Shown: positions 1 to 7,107, counted from the first letter of the stretch. The stretch: 10,654 bases of DNA from Candidatus Rokuibacteriota bacterium (GCA_016188625.1 JACPHL010000129.1:1-10654); one strand, 5' to 3'. Numbers and translations: made by a program. The notes: a model not told the origin generated them from the letters alone.

Positions 1-842
1 ATCAAGCGGTAACCCTCCGGCGTCAGCTCCAGCAGCGGGATCAACTCTGGGGCCTGTAGATTGGTACGCGGCGTGAACCGGCTCTCTGAGGTGCGCGCCG
101 ATTTCCGATTCCACGGACAGACTTCCTGACAAAGGTCGCAGCCGAAAATCCAATTGCCCACCAGGGATCGCAGCTCGCGCGGAATGGGACCGCGCAGCTC
201 GATGGTGAGATAGGAAATGCAGCGTCTTGCGTCCATCACGTACGAACCGAGGAACGCGCCGGTGGGGCACACGTCCAGGCAACGGGTGCAGGAGCCGCAA
301 TGCGCGGTGGTGGCGCCATCCGGAGGTAGCTCCACGTTCAGCAGCAGCGCCCCCAGGAAGAAGTAGCTGCCATGCTGCCGGTTCAGGATGCAGGTGTTCT
401 TACCGAACCATCCGAGCCCCGCCCGCGCCGCCAGGTCCCGCTCCAGCACCGGGCCGGTGTCCACGTAGACCCTCCCCTCGGTGCCCGGCCGCTCGGCCTG
501 GAGGAAGGCCAGGAGCGCCCGGAGCCTCGGCTCCAGGACCGCATGGTAGTCCCGCCCCCAGGCGTAGCGGGAGACGTGGGTCGGCCCGTCCCCGGCCTCC
601 CCCTGGTGGTAGTTCATGGCGCAGGCGATGACAGAGCGCGCCCCGGGGAGGACCTCGCGCGGGTCCAGGCGCTTGGCCCGACTCCGCTCGAGGTAAGCCA
701 TCTCGCCCGCGTAGCCGGCCTCGAGCCAGGCCCCGAAGGCGGCCCCGTGCTCCGGAGGGTCGGCGGGCCCGACCGCGACCAGCTCGAAGCCGAGCCGTCG
801 GGCCTCGGTCTTCACGCGGCGGGCGAGGTCGGCGGGCGTCAT
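1..842 (-). CDS. queG: Epoxyqueuosine reductase QueG (partial, C-terminus beyond left edge)
   Basis: Cobalamin- and [4Fe-4S]-dependent enzyme that reduces epoxyqueuosine to queuosine in the tRNA wobble position, in the cytoplasm. About 280 residues are visible; the family is usually about 350-380, so the C-terminus is cut off by the window edge. In order I see RYAWGRDYH (residues about 88-96), VDTGPVLERDLAARAGLGWFGKNT (split here only by length: VDTGPVLERD then GLGWFGKNT), the ferredoxin-like cluster CGSCTRCLDVCPTGAF (about 181-196), and a second cluster CDLCQEVCPWNRKS (about 234-247). These are hallmarks of QueG. The ATG at 842-840 overlaps the TGA of the upstream methyltransferase as ATGA, so translation is probably coupled. 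Oddity: bases 1-420 are about 63% G+C by hand count against about 77% for 421-840, with a matching change in codon choice, although the frame and motifs continue unbroken. Confidence 0.95.
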   Translation of the reverse strand, partial: MTPADLARRVKTEARRLGFELVAVGPADPPEHGAAFGAWLEAGYAGEMAYLERSRAKRLDPREVLPGARSVIACAMNYHQGEAGDGPTHVSRYAWGRDYHAVLEPRLRALLAFLQAERPGTEGRVYVDTGPVLERDLAARAGLGWFGKNTCILNRQHGSYFFLGALLLNVELPPDGATTAHCGSCTRCLDVCPTGAFLGSYVMDARRCISYLTIELRGPIPRELRSLVGNWIFGCDLCQEVCPWNRKSARTSESRFTPRTNLQAPELIPLLELTPEGYRL

Positions 843-1528
843 CGGCGTCTGGCCTTCACGATGAGCCGGCTCTCGGTGAGCGCGCGCCCGCCTCCGGCCA
901 GGTAGGCCTCGTACGCGGCCCAGCGGCCCGAGGCCGCCCACTTGGCCCGCAACCCGGCGAGATGCCTGCGCGCTTCCTCGGCCGAGGCGAAGCGGATCAC
1001 CTCCTGCTCGACCTCGAGGTGCTCGGGCTCGAACCCGGCACTCCTGAGCACCGCCTCGAGCCGCTCGGGCGAGTAGGCGAAGCGCGAGGCCTGCCCGGTC
1101 TCCCTCCACTGCTCGGTGTGGAAGCAGGCGAAGGCCAGACAGGCCCCGGGCGGGAGGGTCCGGGCCGCCCGCTCGATGATCGGATCGGACATGCAGAGGT
1201 TCGCCACCACCAGGTCGAAGGGCCCGAGGGGGCGGTAGTCGATCCGCTCCGCGTCGGCCTCGACGAATGTCACGTGGCCGAGGCCCCGCTCACGGGCGAG
1301 GCGACGGGCCGTCTCGATGGCCCGGGCGTCCACGTCGATCCCCACCACCCGGCCCGCCTCGTCGGCCAGGGCCAACGCCAGCCGCCCGCTCCCGGTCCCC
1401 ACATCCAGGACGGCCTTCCCGCCCAGCCCCGCCGCCCGGATGAGGGCGAGGAGGGTCGGGCCCAGGGCCCCGTGACGGGAGGCCCGCCCCGGCTCGACCT
1501 CACGCCGGACGACCGGCCAGTGCTCCAC
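839..1528 (-). CDS. Class I SAM-dependent methyltransferase
   Basis: Predicted 229-residue cytoplasmic methyltransferase of unknown substrate. The Rossmann SAM-binding fold is clear: motif I VLDVGTGSGRLAL (about residues 40-52), the acidic end of strand 2 in VVGIDVD (61-67), FVEADAE (88-94) and the strand-4 segment DLVVANLCM (105-113). The C-terminal half shows no domain I can name. The frame stays open upstream to 1696, but I chose the GTG at 1528-1526. It has a strong GGAGGAGG ribosome site 6 bases upstream, and the residues before it are low-complexity Arg/Gly/Pro typical of read-through non-coding GC-rich DNA. The stop overlaps the queG start (ATGA). Pairing with queG could suggest a tRNA-related role, but nothing in the sequence proves it. 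The family is sure; the substrate is not. Confidence 0.85.
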   Translation of the reverse strand: MEHWPVVRREVEPGRASRHGALGPTLLALIRAAGLGGKAVLDVGTGSGRLALALADEAGRVVGIDVDARAIETARRLARERGLGHVTFVEADAERIDYRPLGPFDLVVANLCMSDPIIERAARTLPPGACLAFACFHTEQWRETGQASRFAYSPERLEAVLRSAGFEPEHLEVEQEVIRFASAEEARRHLAGLRAKWAASGRWAAYEAYLAGGGRALTESRLIVKARRR

Positions 1529-1534
1529 CTCGCC

Positions 1535-1542
1535 CCTCCTCC
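1535..1542 (-). promoter_or_regulatory. Shine-Dalgarno that sets the methyltransferase start
   Basis: On the minus strand this reads GGAGGAGG, followed 6 bases later by the GTG at 1528-1526. It decides the start of the methyltransferase against longer in-frame readings that begin as far up as 1696. Confidence 0.7.
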
Positions 1543-1544
1543 GG

Positions 1545-1553
1545 AGTATAGCA
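1545..1553 (-). promoter_or_regulatory. Possible extended -10 for the methyltransferase-queG operon
   Basis: The minus strand reads TGCTATACT, an extended -10 (TGn plus TATACT, five of six to TATAAT). No good -35 lies 17 bases upstream. Transcription starting 7 bases downstream would begin inside the GGAGGAGG ribosome site, which argues against this being the only promoter, so confidence is limited. Confidence 0.35.
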
Positions 1554-1606
1554 CCGCCCCCGGGGGCCCGCCGGGCCCCGAATCGCTCGCCCCCTCGGCC
1601 ACGGGA

Positions 1607-1615
1607 TGCTACAAT
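1607..1615 (+). promoter_or_regulatory. Extended -10 promoter of the dehydrogenase operon
   Basis: The plus strand reads TGCTACAAT: an extended -10 TGn followed by TACAAT (five of six to consensus) in an AT-poor region. The expected start is near 1622, giving a leader of about 73 bases before the E1 alpha ATG. No convincing -35 is present, which is common for extended -10 promoters. It lies back to back with a similar element for the leftward genes. Confidence 0.5.
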
Positions 1616-1637
1616 GGATCTCGGTTGACACCCCGGG

Positions 1638-1684
1638 GACCCCCGTGGGGTCGGGGGATCGAAGGGCCGACCCAGCGGTCGGCC
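1638..1684 (+). promoter_or_regulatory. Leader with two perfect hairpins ahead of E1 alpha
   Basis: Two perfect inverted repeats lie in the predicted leader. GACCCC at 1638-1643 pairs with GGGGTC at 1647-1652 across a CGT loop. GGCCGACC at 1665-1672 pairs with GGTCGGCC at 1677-1684 across a CAGC loop. The second stem ends exactly where the GGGAGA ribosome site (1685-1690) begins. It could be a leader RNA element or a regulator's operator; high G+C also makes chance hairpins likelier. The rest of the 1529-1694 gap holds only the two -10 elements. Confidence 0.4.
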
Positions 1685-1694
1685 GGGAGACGCC

Positions 1695-2852
1695 ATGCCA
1701 CGGACCAGGCTCGACCTCCCCTACCACGTGGATTACCTCTCGATCCTCGGTCCCGACGGCACCCTCGACACGGACCTCGAGCCCAAGATCGACGAGGCCG
1801 ACCTCGGCCGCCTCTACCGGGCCATGCTCCTGGCCCGGCGCTTCGACGAGCGGATGCTCAACCTCCAGCGCCAGGGGCGGATCGGGACCTTCGCCCCGAT
1901 CAAGGGCCAGGAGGCCGCCCAGCTCGGGAGCGTGTACGCCATCACCCCCGCCGACTGGATGGTCCCGTCCTTCCGCGAGACGGCGTCCATGCTCTGGCGG
2001 GGATGGCCCATGGAGCTGATCCTGCTCTTCTACGCCGGCTACCTCGAGGGGATGCGGGTCCCCGACGGGGTCCGGGACCTCCCCATCACGATCCCGGTGG
2101 CCTCCCAGCTCCCCCACGCGGTCGGGCTCGCCTACGCGGCGCGCTACAAGGGCGACGACGCCGTGGTCCTGACCTACTTCGGTGACGGCGCAACCTCCGA
2201 GGGCGACTTCCACGAGGCGATGAACTTCGCCGGGGTCCTGGGGGCCCCGGTCATCTTCCTCTGCCAGAACAACCAGTGGGCGATCTCGGTCCCCCGGAAG
2301 AAGCAGACCCAGTCCCGGACCCTGGCCCAGAAGGCCCTGGCCTACGGGTTCCCGGGTACCCAGGTGGACGGCAATGACATCCTGGCGGTCTACGCGGCCA
2401 GCCGCGAGGCCGTGGAGCGGGCCCGGGACGGCGGCGGGCCGGCGATGATCGAGTGCGTCACCTACCGGCTCGGGGTCCATACCACGGCGGACGATCCCCG
2501 GCGCTACCGGAGTGAGGAGGAGGTCAAGGAGTGGGAGCGGAAGGACCCCCTCACCCGGTTCCGGGACTACTTGCAGAAGAAGGACCTCCTCGACGCCGAG
2601 CAGGAGCGGCGCCTGGAGGAGGAGATCGCGCAGGAGATCGCCGACGCCGTCGCCCGCTTCGAGGCCCGGCAGGACCCCGACCCCCTCGTCATGTTCGACC
2701 ATGTCTACGCCGAGCGCCCGCCGGAGCTCGAGGCCGAGCGGCAGGAGCTGGCCGAGCGGCTCCGGGGCACCGGGGCGTCGCCGGCCGAGGGCGAGGCGCC
2801 CGCGCCGACCCCGATGCGCGGGCAGCGCAGGACGAGCCGATGGCCAAACTGA
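1695..2852 (+). CDS. pdhA: Pyruvate dehydrogenase E1 component, alpha subunit
   Basis: Alpha chain of the thiamine-diphosphate-dependent, alpha2beta2-type 2-oxo acid dehydrogenase E1, which decarboxylates pyruvate and passes the acyl group to the lipoyl arm of E2. 385 residues, normal for the family. The ThDP/Mg motif runs from GDGATSEGDFHEA (163-175) to CQNNQWAIS (190-198). TFAPIKGQEAAQLGS (65-79) is the usual E1 alpha entry segment, and the conserved His is in RLGVHTTADD (258-267), followed by the loop RYRSEEEV. The C-terminus past about 345 is a charged and Pro/Ala tail. The start at 1695 follows a GGGAGA site and fits the family N-terminus. It is first of four genes and overlaps E1 beta by 13 bases. 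A branched-chain or other 2-oxo acid substrate cannot be excluded, but pyruvate is most likely. Confidence 0.92.
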   Translation: MPRTRLDLPYHVDYLSILGPDGTLDTDLEPKIDEADLGRLYRAMLLARRFDERMLNLQRQGRIGTFAPIKGQEAAQLGSVYAITPADWMVPSFRETASMLWRGWPMELILLFYAGYLEGMRVPDGVRDLPITIPVASQLPHAVGLAYAARYKGDDAVVLTYFGDGATSEGDFHEAMNFAGVLGAPVIFLCQNNQWAISVPRKKQTQSRTLAQKALAYGFPGTQVDGNDILAVYAASREAVERARDGGGPAMIECVTYRLGVHTTADDPRRYRSEEEVKEWERKDPLTRFRDYLQKKDLLDAEQERRLEEEIAQEIADAVARFEARQDPDPLVMFDHVYAERPPELEAERQELAERLRGTGASPAEGEAPAPTPMRGQRRTSRWPN

Positions 2853-3820
2853 ACATGGTCGGGGCCCTCAACCTCGCCCTCCACCAGGAGATGGCGCGGG
2901 ACGAGGACGTGATCGTCCTGGGCGAAGACGTGGGGGTGGACGGCGGGGTCTTCCGCGTCACCGACGGCCTCTACCAGAAGTTCGGGCCACAACGGGTGAT
3001 GGACAGCCCGCTGGCCGAGTCGGCGATCGTAGGGACCTCCATCGGGATGGCCTTCTACGGGCTCAAGCCGGTCTCGGAGATCCAGTTCTCTGGCTCCTCC
3101 TTCCAATCCTTCCCCCAGATCGAGAACCACGCCGGGCGCTACCGGATGCGCTCCCAGGGCCGCTACCACTGCCAGATCGTCGTCCGCATGCCCTGCGGCG
3201 GCGGGGTGCGGGCCCTCGAGCATCACTCCGAGAGCGAGGAGGCCTACTACGCCCATCATCCCGCGCTCAAGGTCGTCATCCCCTCCACCCCCCGGAACGC
3301 CCGCGCCCTCCTGGTCAGCGCGATCCGCGATCCGGACCCGGTGATCTTCCTCGAGCCCAAGGCACTCTACCACGCGGTGCGCGAGGAGGTCCCGGACGAG
3401 GAGGAGACTGTCCCCCTGGGCCGGGCCCGCATCGCGCGGGAGGGGAGGGACCTGACCTTGATCGCCTACGGGGCCATGATGCGGCCGGTCCTCGAGGCGG
3501 CCGAGGTCCTGCGCGACGAGGACGGCGCGGAGGCCGAGGTGGTGGACCTCCTGACCCTCTCCCCCCTGGACCGGGAGACCCTGGCCGCCTCGGTCCGGAA
3601 GACCGGGCGCGCGGTGGTGGTCCACGAGGCGCCGCGGAGCTTCGGCGCCGGGGCCGAGATCGCCGCCTCCCTGGTGGAGCAAGCCTTCCTCTACCTCGAG
3701 GCCCCGATCAGGCGGGTGACGGCGTACGACGTCCCCTTCGTGGGCTTCGCCCGGGAGAAGGCGAACCTGCCCGGCGTGGATCGGATCCTCGGCGCGGCGC
3801 GCGAGACGCTCCGGTTCTGA
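2840..3820 (+). CDS. pdhB: Pyruvate dehydrogenase E1 component, beta subunit
   Basis: Beta chain of the same E1 enzyme, 326 residues, the usual family length. The N-terminal transketolase-like pyrimidine domain contains VIVLGEDVGVDGGVFRVT (24-41) and SPLAESAIVGTSIGMAFYG (56-74); E60 is the Glu expected to activate ThDP. LEHHSES (126-132) holds the conserved active-site His region. The C-terminal transketolase domain includes LIAYGAMMRPVLEAAE (207-222) and VVHEAPRSFGAGAEIA (260-275). The ATG at 2840 is chosen because the protein then begins MAKLNMVGALN, as in homologues, and AGGA lies 7 bases upstream. A longer in-frame reading exists but would add about 100 low-complexity residues inside E1 alpha. 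The 13-base overlap with E1 alpha suggests coupled translation and equal dosage. Confidence 0.93.
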   Translation: MAKLNMVGALNLALHQEMARDEDVIVLGEDVGVDGGVFRVTDGLYQKFGPQRVMDSPLAESAIVGTSIGMAFYGLKPVSEIQFSGSSFQSFPQIENHAGRYRMRSQGRYHCQIVVRMPCGGGVRALEHHSESEEAYYAHHPALKVVIPSTPRNARALLVSAIRDPDPVIFLEPKALYHAVREEVPDEEETVPLGRARIAREGRDLTLIAYGAMMRPVLEAAEVLRDEDGAEAEVVDLLTLSPLDRETLAASVRKTGRAVVVHEAPRSFGAGAEIAASLVEQAFLYLEAPIRRVTAYDVPFVGFAREKANLPGVDRILGAARETLRF

Positions 3821-3825
3821 GCGGC

Positions 3826-5127
3826 ATGGCGCGGGAGTTCAAGCTGCCGGACCTCGGCGAGGGGCTCGCCGAGGCCGAGATCGTCCGGGTCCTGGTCTCG
3901 GAGGGCGACCTGGTCCGGGAGGATCAGATCGTCCTCGAGGTCGAGACCGACAAGGCCCAGGTCGAGCTCCCCTCCCCCTTCGCCGGCCGGGTGGGGCGCG
4001 TCCACGTCCGGGAGGGGGAGCGGGTCCCGGTCGGCGCGGTCCTCTTGAGCTTCGACGGCGGGGAGGGCGAGGCCGGGGCGCGGGAGCGCGCGCCGGCCCG
4101 CGCCGAAGACCGCGAACCCCCGCGCCCCTCCCCGGTCCCTGAACCCCGGGCGGAGCCCGAGGCCGAGCCCCGGCGCGGCAGACCCGTCCCCGCGGCGCCT
4201 ACCACCCGGCGCTTGGCCCGAGAGCTCGGCGTGGACCTCAGGCTGGTGCGGGGATCCGGGCCCGGCGGGCGGGTCCTGGCCGAGGATGTCCGCGCCTTCG
4301 CCGAGACCCCGGCGCGCCGGGAGGCGGCGGGCGCGCCGGTCCCGGAGCGGGCCGAGGCGCGGCCGCTGGCGGTCGTCCCCCGTGGCCTCGAGATCCCGCC
4401 CCTCCCGCGGTTCGAGCAGTGGGGGCCGGTCGAGCGACAGCCGCTCCGCTCCGTGCGCCAGCGGATCGCCGAGCGGATGACCCTGGCCTGGGCGGTGGTC
4501 CCCCACGTGACCCACTTCGACCAGGCCGACATCACCGACCTCGAGCTCCTGCGCCGCCAGCACCAGACCCAGGCCCGCGAGACCGGGGGCCCCGAGGTCA
4601 CCCTCACCGCCTTCGTGGTCAAGGCGGTGGTCGCCGCCCTCCAGGCCCACCCGCCGTTCAACGCCAGCCTGGACCACGAGGCCGGCGAGCTGGTCCTGAA
4701 GCGCTACTACCACGTCGGGGTCGCGGTGGACACCGGCCGCGGGCTCATCGTCCCCGTGATCCGGGACGCCGACAAGAAGGGCCTCGTCGAGCTGGCGGCC
4801 GAGCTGGCCGACCTGGCCCGCCGGACCCGCGAGGGGAAGATCGAGCTCTCCGAGCTCCGGGGCGGGACCTTCACCATCACCAACATCGGCGCCATCGGCG
4901 GGACCGGGGCGATGCCGCTCGTCAACTACCCCGAGGCGGCGATCCTCGGCCTGGCGCGCGCCCGCGAGATGCCGGTGGTCCGGGACGGCCAGGTGGTCGT
5001 CCGGCGCATCCTGCCCCTGTCGCTCTCCTTCGACCACCGGGTGGCGGACGGCGCCGACGCCGCGCGCTTCGTCGCCCACATCGTCCGGAGTCTCGAGGAG
5101 CCGGGTCGGCTCCTCCTGGCCGGATAG
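3826..5127 (+). CDS. pdhC: Dihydrolipoamide acyltransferase (E2)
   Basis: Core subunit that moves the acyl group from E1 to CoA. 433 residues with the full domain order. One lipoyl domain spans about 1-77, with the lipoylated lysine expected at K43 in [17 protein letters not shown] Pro/Glu/Arg-rich linker follows (80-124). The peripheral subunit-binding domain is at about 125-158 ([26 protein letters not shown]), then a second linker, then the catalytic acetyltransferase domain from about 205. The active-site motif [15 protein letters not shown] (401-415) has H404 and D408 in place, and [13 protein letters not shown] (348-360) is typical. The start lies 5 bases after the E1 beta stop; the ribosome site is weak, so reinitiation is likely. 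A single lipoyl domain fits PDH or branched-chain complexes; the context favours PDH. Confidence 0.92.
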   Translation: MAREFKLPDLGEGLAEAEIVRVLVSEGDLVREDQIVLEVETDKAQVELPSPFAGRVGRVHVREGERVPVGAVLLSFDGGEGEAGARERAPARAEDREPPRPSPVPEPRAEPEAEPRRGRPVPAAPTTRRLARELGVDLRLVRGSGPGGRVLAEDVRAFAETPARREAAGAPVPERAEARPLAVVPRGLEIPPLPRFEQWGPVERQPLRSVRQRIAERMTLAWAVVPHVTHFDQADITDLELLRRQHQTQARETGGPEVTLTAFVVKAVVAALQAHPPFNASLDHEAGELVLKRYYHVGVAVDTGRGLIVPVIRDADKKGLVELAAELADLARRTREGKIELSELRGGTFTITNIGAIGGTGAMPLVNYPEAAILGLARAREMPVVRDGQVVVRRILPLSLSFDHRVADGADAARFVAHIVRSLEEPGRLLLAG

Positions 5128-5138
5128 GCGACACCGCC

Positions 5139-6474
5139 ATGGTCATGGGCGACTTCGAGCGGGACGCCCAGGTGGTGGTCCTCGGCGGCGGGCCGGGAGG
5201 GTACGCGGCCGCGTTCCGGGCGGCCGACCTCGGGCTCGACACCGTGCTGGTGGACGCCGGCGGCCGGCTCGGGGGCGAGTGCCTCTTCCGCGGGTGCATC
5301 CCCTCCAAGGCCCTCCTCGGCGTCGCGGCGCTCCTCGGCGACGCGGCGCGGGCGAAGGGGCTCGGGATCGAGTTCGCGACCCCCCGGATCCGCCTCGAGG
5401 CCCTCCGCGCCTGGAAGGACGGGGTGGTGGAGCGGCTGGCCAAGGGCCTCGAGGCCCTCTGCCGGGCCCGCGGGGTGGAGCTGGTTCCGGGCCGGGCGAC
5501 CTTCGAGGACGGCCGCACCGTGCGCGTGGAGGGGGGCGGGCGGATCCGCTTCCGGCAGGCCATCGTCGCGACCGGCTCGCGACCGACCCCGCTCCCGGGC
5601 CTCGGGCTCGAGCGCCCCGGGGTCATGGACTCGGAGGCCGCCCTCGCCCTCCCGGAGATCCCCCGGAGCCTCCTGGTCGTCGGCGGTGGCTACATCGGCC
5701 TCGAGCTCGGGACCGTCTACGCCGCGCTCGGCAGCGAGGTCACCCTGGTCGAGCTGACCGACGGCCTCCTCCCCGGCGTGGACCGGGACCTGGTGGCGCC
5801 GGTCGCCCGGCGGACCGCCGAGCTCTTCAAGGCGGTCGCCCTCGGCACGAAGGTGGTGGAGCTGGCCGAGCGCGACGGGGGGATCGAGGTCCGGTTCGAG
5901 GGCGCCCTTGAGCCCGCCCGTCAGAGCTTCGAGCGCGTGCTGGTGGCGGTGGGGCGGCAGCCCAACACCGACGGGCTCGGGCTCGAGAGGACCGGCGTGG
6001 GCGTGGATGGGCGCGGGTTCATCCTCGTGGACGAGCGGCGGCGGACCCAGGACCCCCGGATCTACGCCATCGGCGACGTCGCCGGCGAGCCGATGCTCGC
6101 CCACAAGGCGATGCGGGAGGGGAAGGTGGCGGCCGAGGCGATCGCGGGGCGCCCAGGAGGCCCGGCGGAGCGGCCAGCCGGTGGAGGTCGCCCGTTTCCC
6201 CTGGAGCGCCTCCGGGCGCGCCCTGACCCTCGCGAGGCCGGAGGGGCTCACCAAGCTCCTGATCGATCCCGGGAGCAGGCTCGTCCTCGGGGCGGGGATC
6301 GTGGGCGCCCACGCCGGCGAGGTGATCGCCGAGGCGGCGCTGGCGATCGAGACGGCGGTCACCGCGGAGGACCTCGCCGCCACAATCCACACCCACCCCA
6401 CGCGCGCCGAGACGGTCATGGAGGCCGCCGAGGTCTTCCTCGGGAGCGCCACCCACCTCCGCCCTCGCCGCTGA
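5139..6474 (+). pseudogene. lpdA: Dihydrolipoyl dehydrogenase (E3), internal deletion and frameshift
   Basis: FAD/NAD flavoenzyme that reoxidises dihydrolipoamide on E2. Residues 1-338 read well: FAD site [14 protein letters not shown], redox disulfide [11 protein letters not shown] (C48, C53), [11 protein letters not shown] (144-154), NAD site [12 protein letters not shown] (180-191) and [17 protein letters not shown] (309-325). After AEAIAGR, at about 6152, the frame fails. It stays open to 6506 but yields only low-complexity residues. The dimerisation domain resumes one frame over from about 6154 ([16 protein letters not shown]) through the catalytic [10 protein letters not shown] to a TGA at 6472-6474. 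Against E. coli Lpd about 27 residues are missing, including the conserved VIPS-YTEPE-WVGLTE stretch. The frame change implies loss of a number of bases that leaves remainder 2 on division by 3, near 80. It could be a true pseudogene or an assembly or sequencing fault. It starts 11 bases after E2. Confidence 0.85.
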
Positions 6475-6491
6475 GGCGGGTCCGGCCCGCC
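6475..6491 (+). terminator. Hairpin directly after the E3 stop
   Basis: GGCGGG (6475-6480) pairs perfectly with CCCGCC (6486-6491) across a 5-base loop, starting at the base after the TGA. No T-run follows, so it is not a classical intrinsic terminator. It may slow polymerase, protect the 3' end, or be a chance GC hairpin. Confidence 0.3.
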
Positions 6492-6555
6492 CTGAGCCTG
6501 GGCTAGGAGTCTGTCCGGGGGCGCTGATGCGGCTCGCACTCTCGAGCACCTCGAC

Positions 6556-6643
6556 TCACGGATGGATGGTCCGCTTCGAGCGCCGGCTTTGCCGGCGCAA
6601 CCTCTGGGGGGAGGCTCGGAGGGGGGTGGAACCCCCCTTCGAG
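6556..6643. repeat. Two-hairpin tandem repeat, copy 1
   Basis: First of two direct, diverged copies beginning TCACG...GGATGG...GGTCCGCT. Hairpin A: GCGCCGGC (6580-6587), loop TTT, GCCGGCGC (6591-6598). Hairpin B: a 12-pair stem 6615-6626 with 6632-6643 (CTCGGAGGGGGG with CCCCCCTTCGAG, one G-T wobble) and loop TGGAA. No reading frame of note. It lies between converging gene ends, a usual place for repetitive extragenic palindromes. The stretch before it (6492-6555) shows nothing I recognise. Confidence 0.8.
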
Positions 6644-6645
6644 TA

Positions 6646-6735
6646 TCACGCGGATGGGTGGTCCGCTCCGAGCGCGGGCTCTGCCCGCGCAATCCTCGGG
6701 GGGAGGTCCGGAAGGGGGGCTTGGCCTCCCTCCGG
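6646..6735. repeat. Two-hairpin tandem repeat, copy 2
   Basis: Second copy, offset 90-93 bases from the first. Hairpin A: GCGCGGGC (6672-6679), loop TCT, GCCCGCGC (6683-6690). Hairpin B: CCGGA (6708-6712) and GGGGG (6714-6718) pair with CCTCC (6725-6729) and TCCGG (6731-6735), with one A-C mismatch and one wobble. Compared with copy 1, one pair in hairpin A and two in hairpin B changed on both sides so pairing is kept. It ends 5 bases before the stop codon of the minus-strand gene that follows. Confidence 0.8.
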
Positions 6736-6740
6736 GCCAG

Positions 6741-7004
6741 TTAGCGCGTGTCCCGGGTCGCCTCGGGTCGGGTCGGGACGGGCTCGCCCCACCACCGGTC
6801 CTTCTCGGCGGCGTCGACGTCGTGCTCCCGGACCACGGGCCGCCCGCCGAGGAGGCGGATGAGGGTCACCCGGATGGAGAACCACATGTGGTGATCGGTG
6901 GCGTACACGGTCTCGCGCCGGCCGTCCTGCTGCGCCTGAGCGAACGCCGGGATCGCGCTCCCGATCACCGCGAGGCTGATGAGGAGGGTCAGGAGGATCC
7001 GCAC
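6741..7004 (-). CDS. Small secreted protein of unknown function
   Basis: 87-residue protein I do not recognise. It begins MRILLTLLISLAVIGSAIPAF with Arg-2, a hydrophobic core and an AFA-QA or AQA-QQ cleavage site after about residue 22-24, so export across the inner membrane is expected. The mature part is about 63 residues, has no cysteine, and holds a paired His (TDHHMWFS, 36-43), an acidic-His stretch EHDVDAAEKD (60-69) and WW at 71-72. The GTG at 7004-7002 is chosen over an in-frame ATG at 7082-7080. An AAAGGAG ribosome site lies 5 bases upstream, the signal peptide begins right there, and the longer reading would start on the -35 box. It is single and divergent from the YkoP-like gene. 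Its codon use matches the window. Confidence 0.7.
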   Translation of the reverse strand: MRILLTLLISLAVIGSAIPAFAQAQQDGRRETVYATDHHMWFSIRVTLIRLLGGRPVVREHDVDAAEKDRWWGEPVPTRPEATRDTR

Positions 7005-7009
7005 GCTCG

Positions 7010-7016
7010 CTCCTTT
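7010..7016 (-). promoter_or_regulatory. Shine-Dalgarno of the small secreted protein gene
   Basis: The minus strand reads AAAGGAG, 5 bases before the GTG at 7004-7002. It is one of the clearest ribosome sites in the window and fixes the start at the signal peptide. Confidence 0.7.
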
Positions 7017-7057
7017 CGCTGGAAGGCTCATATCCGATCTGACGGGCCCTAAAAGGA

Positions 7058-7087
7058 ATACTACCGCCGCGTCTTCCGACATGTCAA
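7058..7087 (-). promoter_or_regulatory. Promoter of the small secreted protein gene
   Basis: The minus strand has a perfect -35 TTGACA (7087-7082), an 18-base spacer and a -10 TAGTAT (7063-7058, four of six to consensus). The expected start near 7051 gives a leader of about 46 bases ending in AAAGGAG and the GTG. It is the best sigma-70-type -35 placed usefully in this window. Confidence 0.6.
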
Positions 7088-7107
7088 CTTTCTGATCCTG
7101 ACGCGCG

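Noticed and set aside
1625-1630. Plus-strand TTGACA as a -35 for the dehydrogenase operon
   Set aside because: The position 17 bases downstream is GGGTCG, with no -10 at any usual spacing. The upstream TGCTACAAT is a better candidate.
1500-2702. Long minus-strand open frame (about 400 codons) opposite E1 alpha
   Set aside because: It is the mirror of a strongly coding GC-rich gene. The translation is low-complexity Gly/Pro/Val/Leu/Glu with no motif, and E1 alpha explains the DNA.
6145-6165. Programmed ribosomal frameshift in E3
   Set aside because: No slippery heptamer is seen, and slipping would not restore the missing conserved residues.
4926-6692. Minus-strand open frame of 588 codons opposite the E2 end and E3
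   Set aside because: Third-base G/C bias removes stops on the opposite strand. The product is low-complexity and crosses the repeat region; no family features.
6556-6735. CRISPR array or insertion-sequence ends
   Set aside because: There are only two diverged copies, with internal hairpins and no spacers. No transposase gene or target duplication was found.
6527-6862. Plus-strand small ORFs through the repeat region
   Set aside because: They run through hairpin repeats and are Arg/Gly/Ser/Pro-rich without motifs or ribosome sites.
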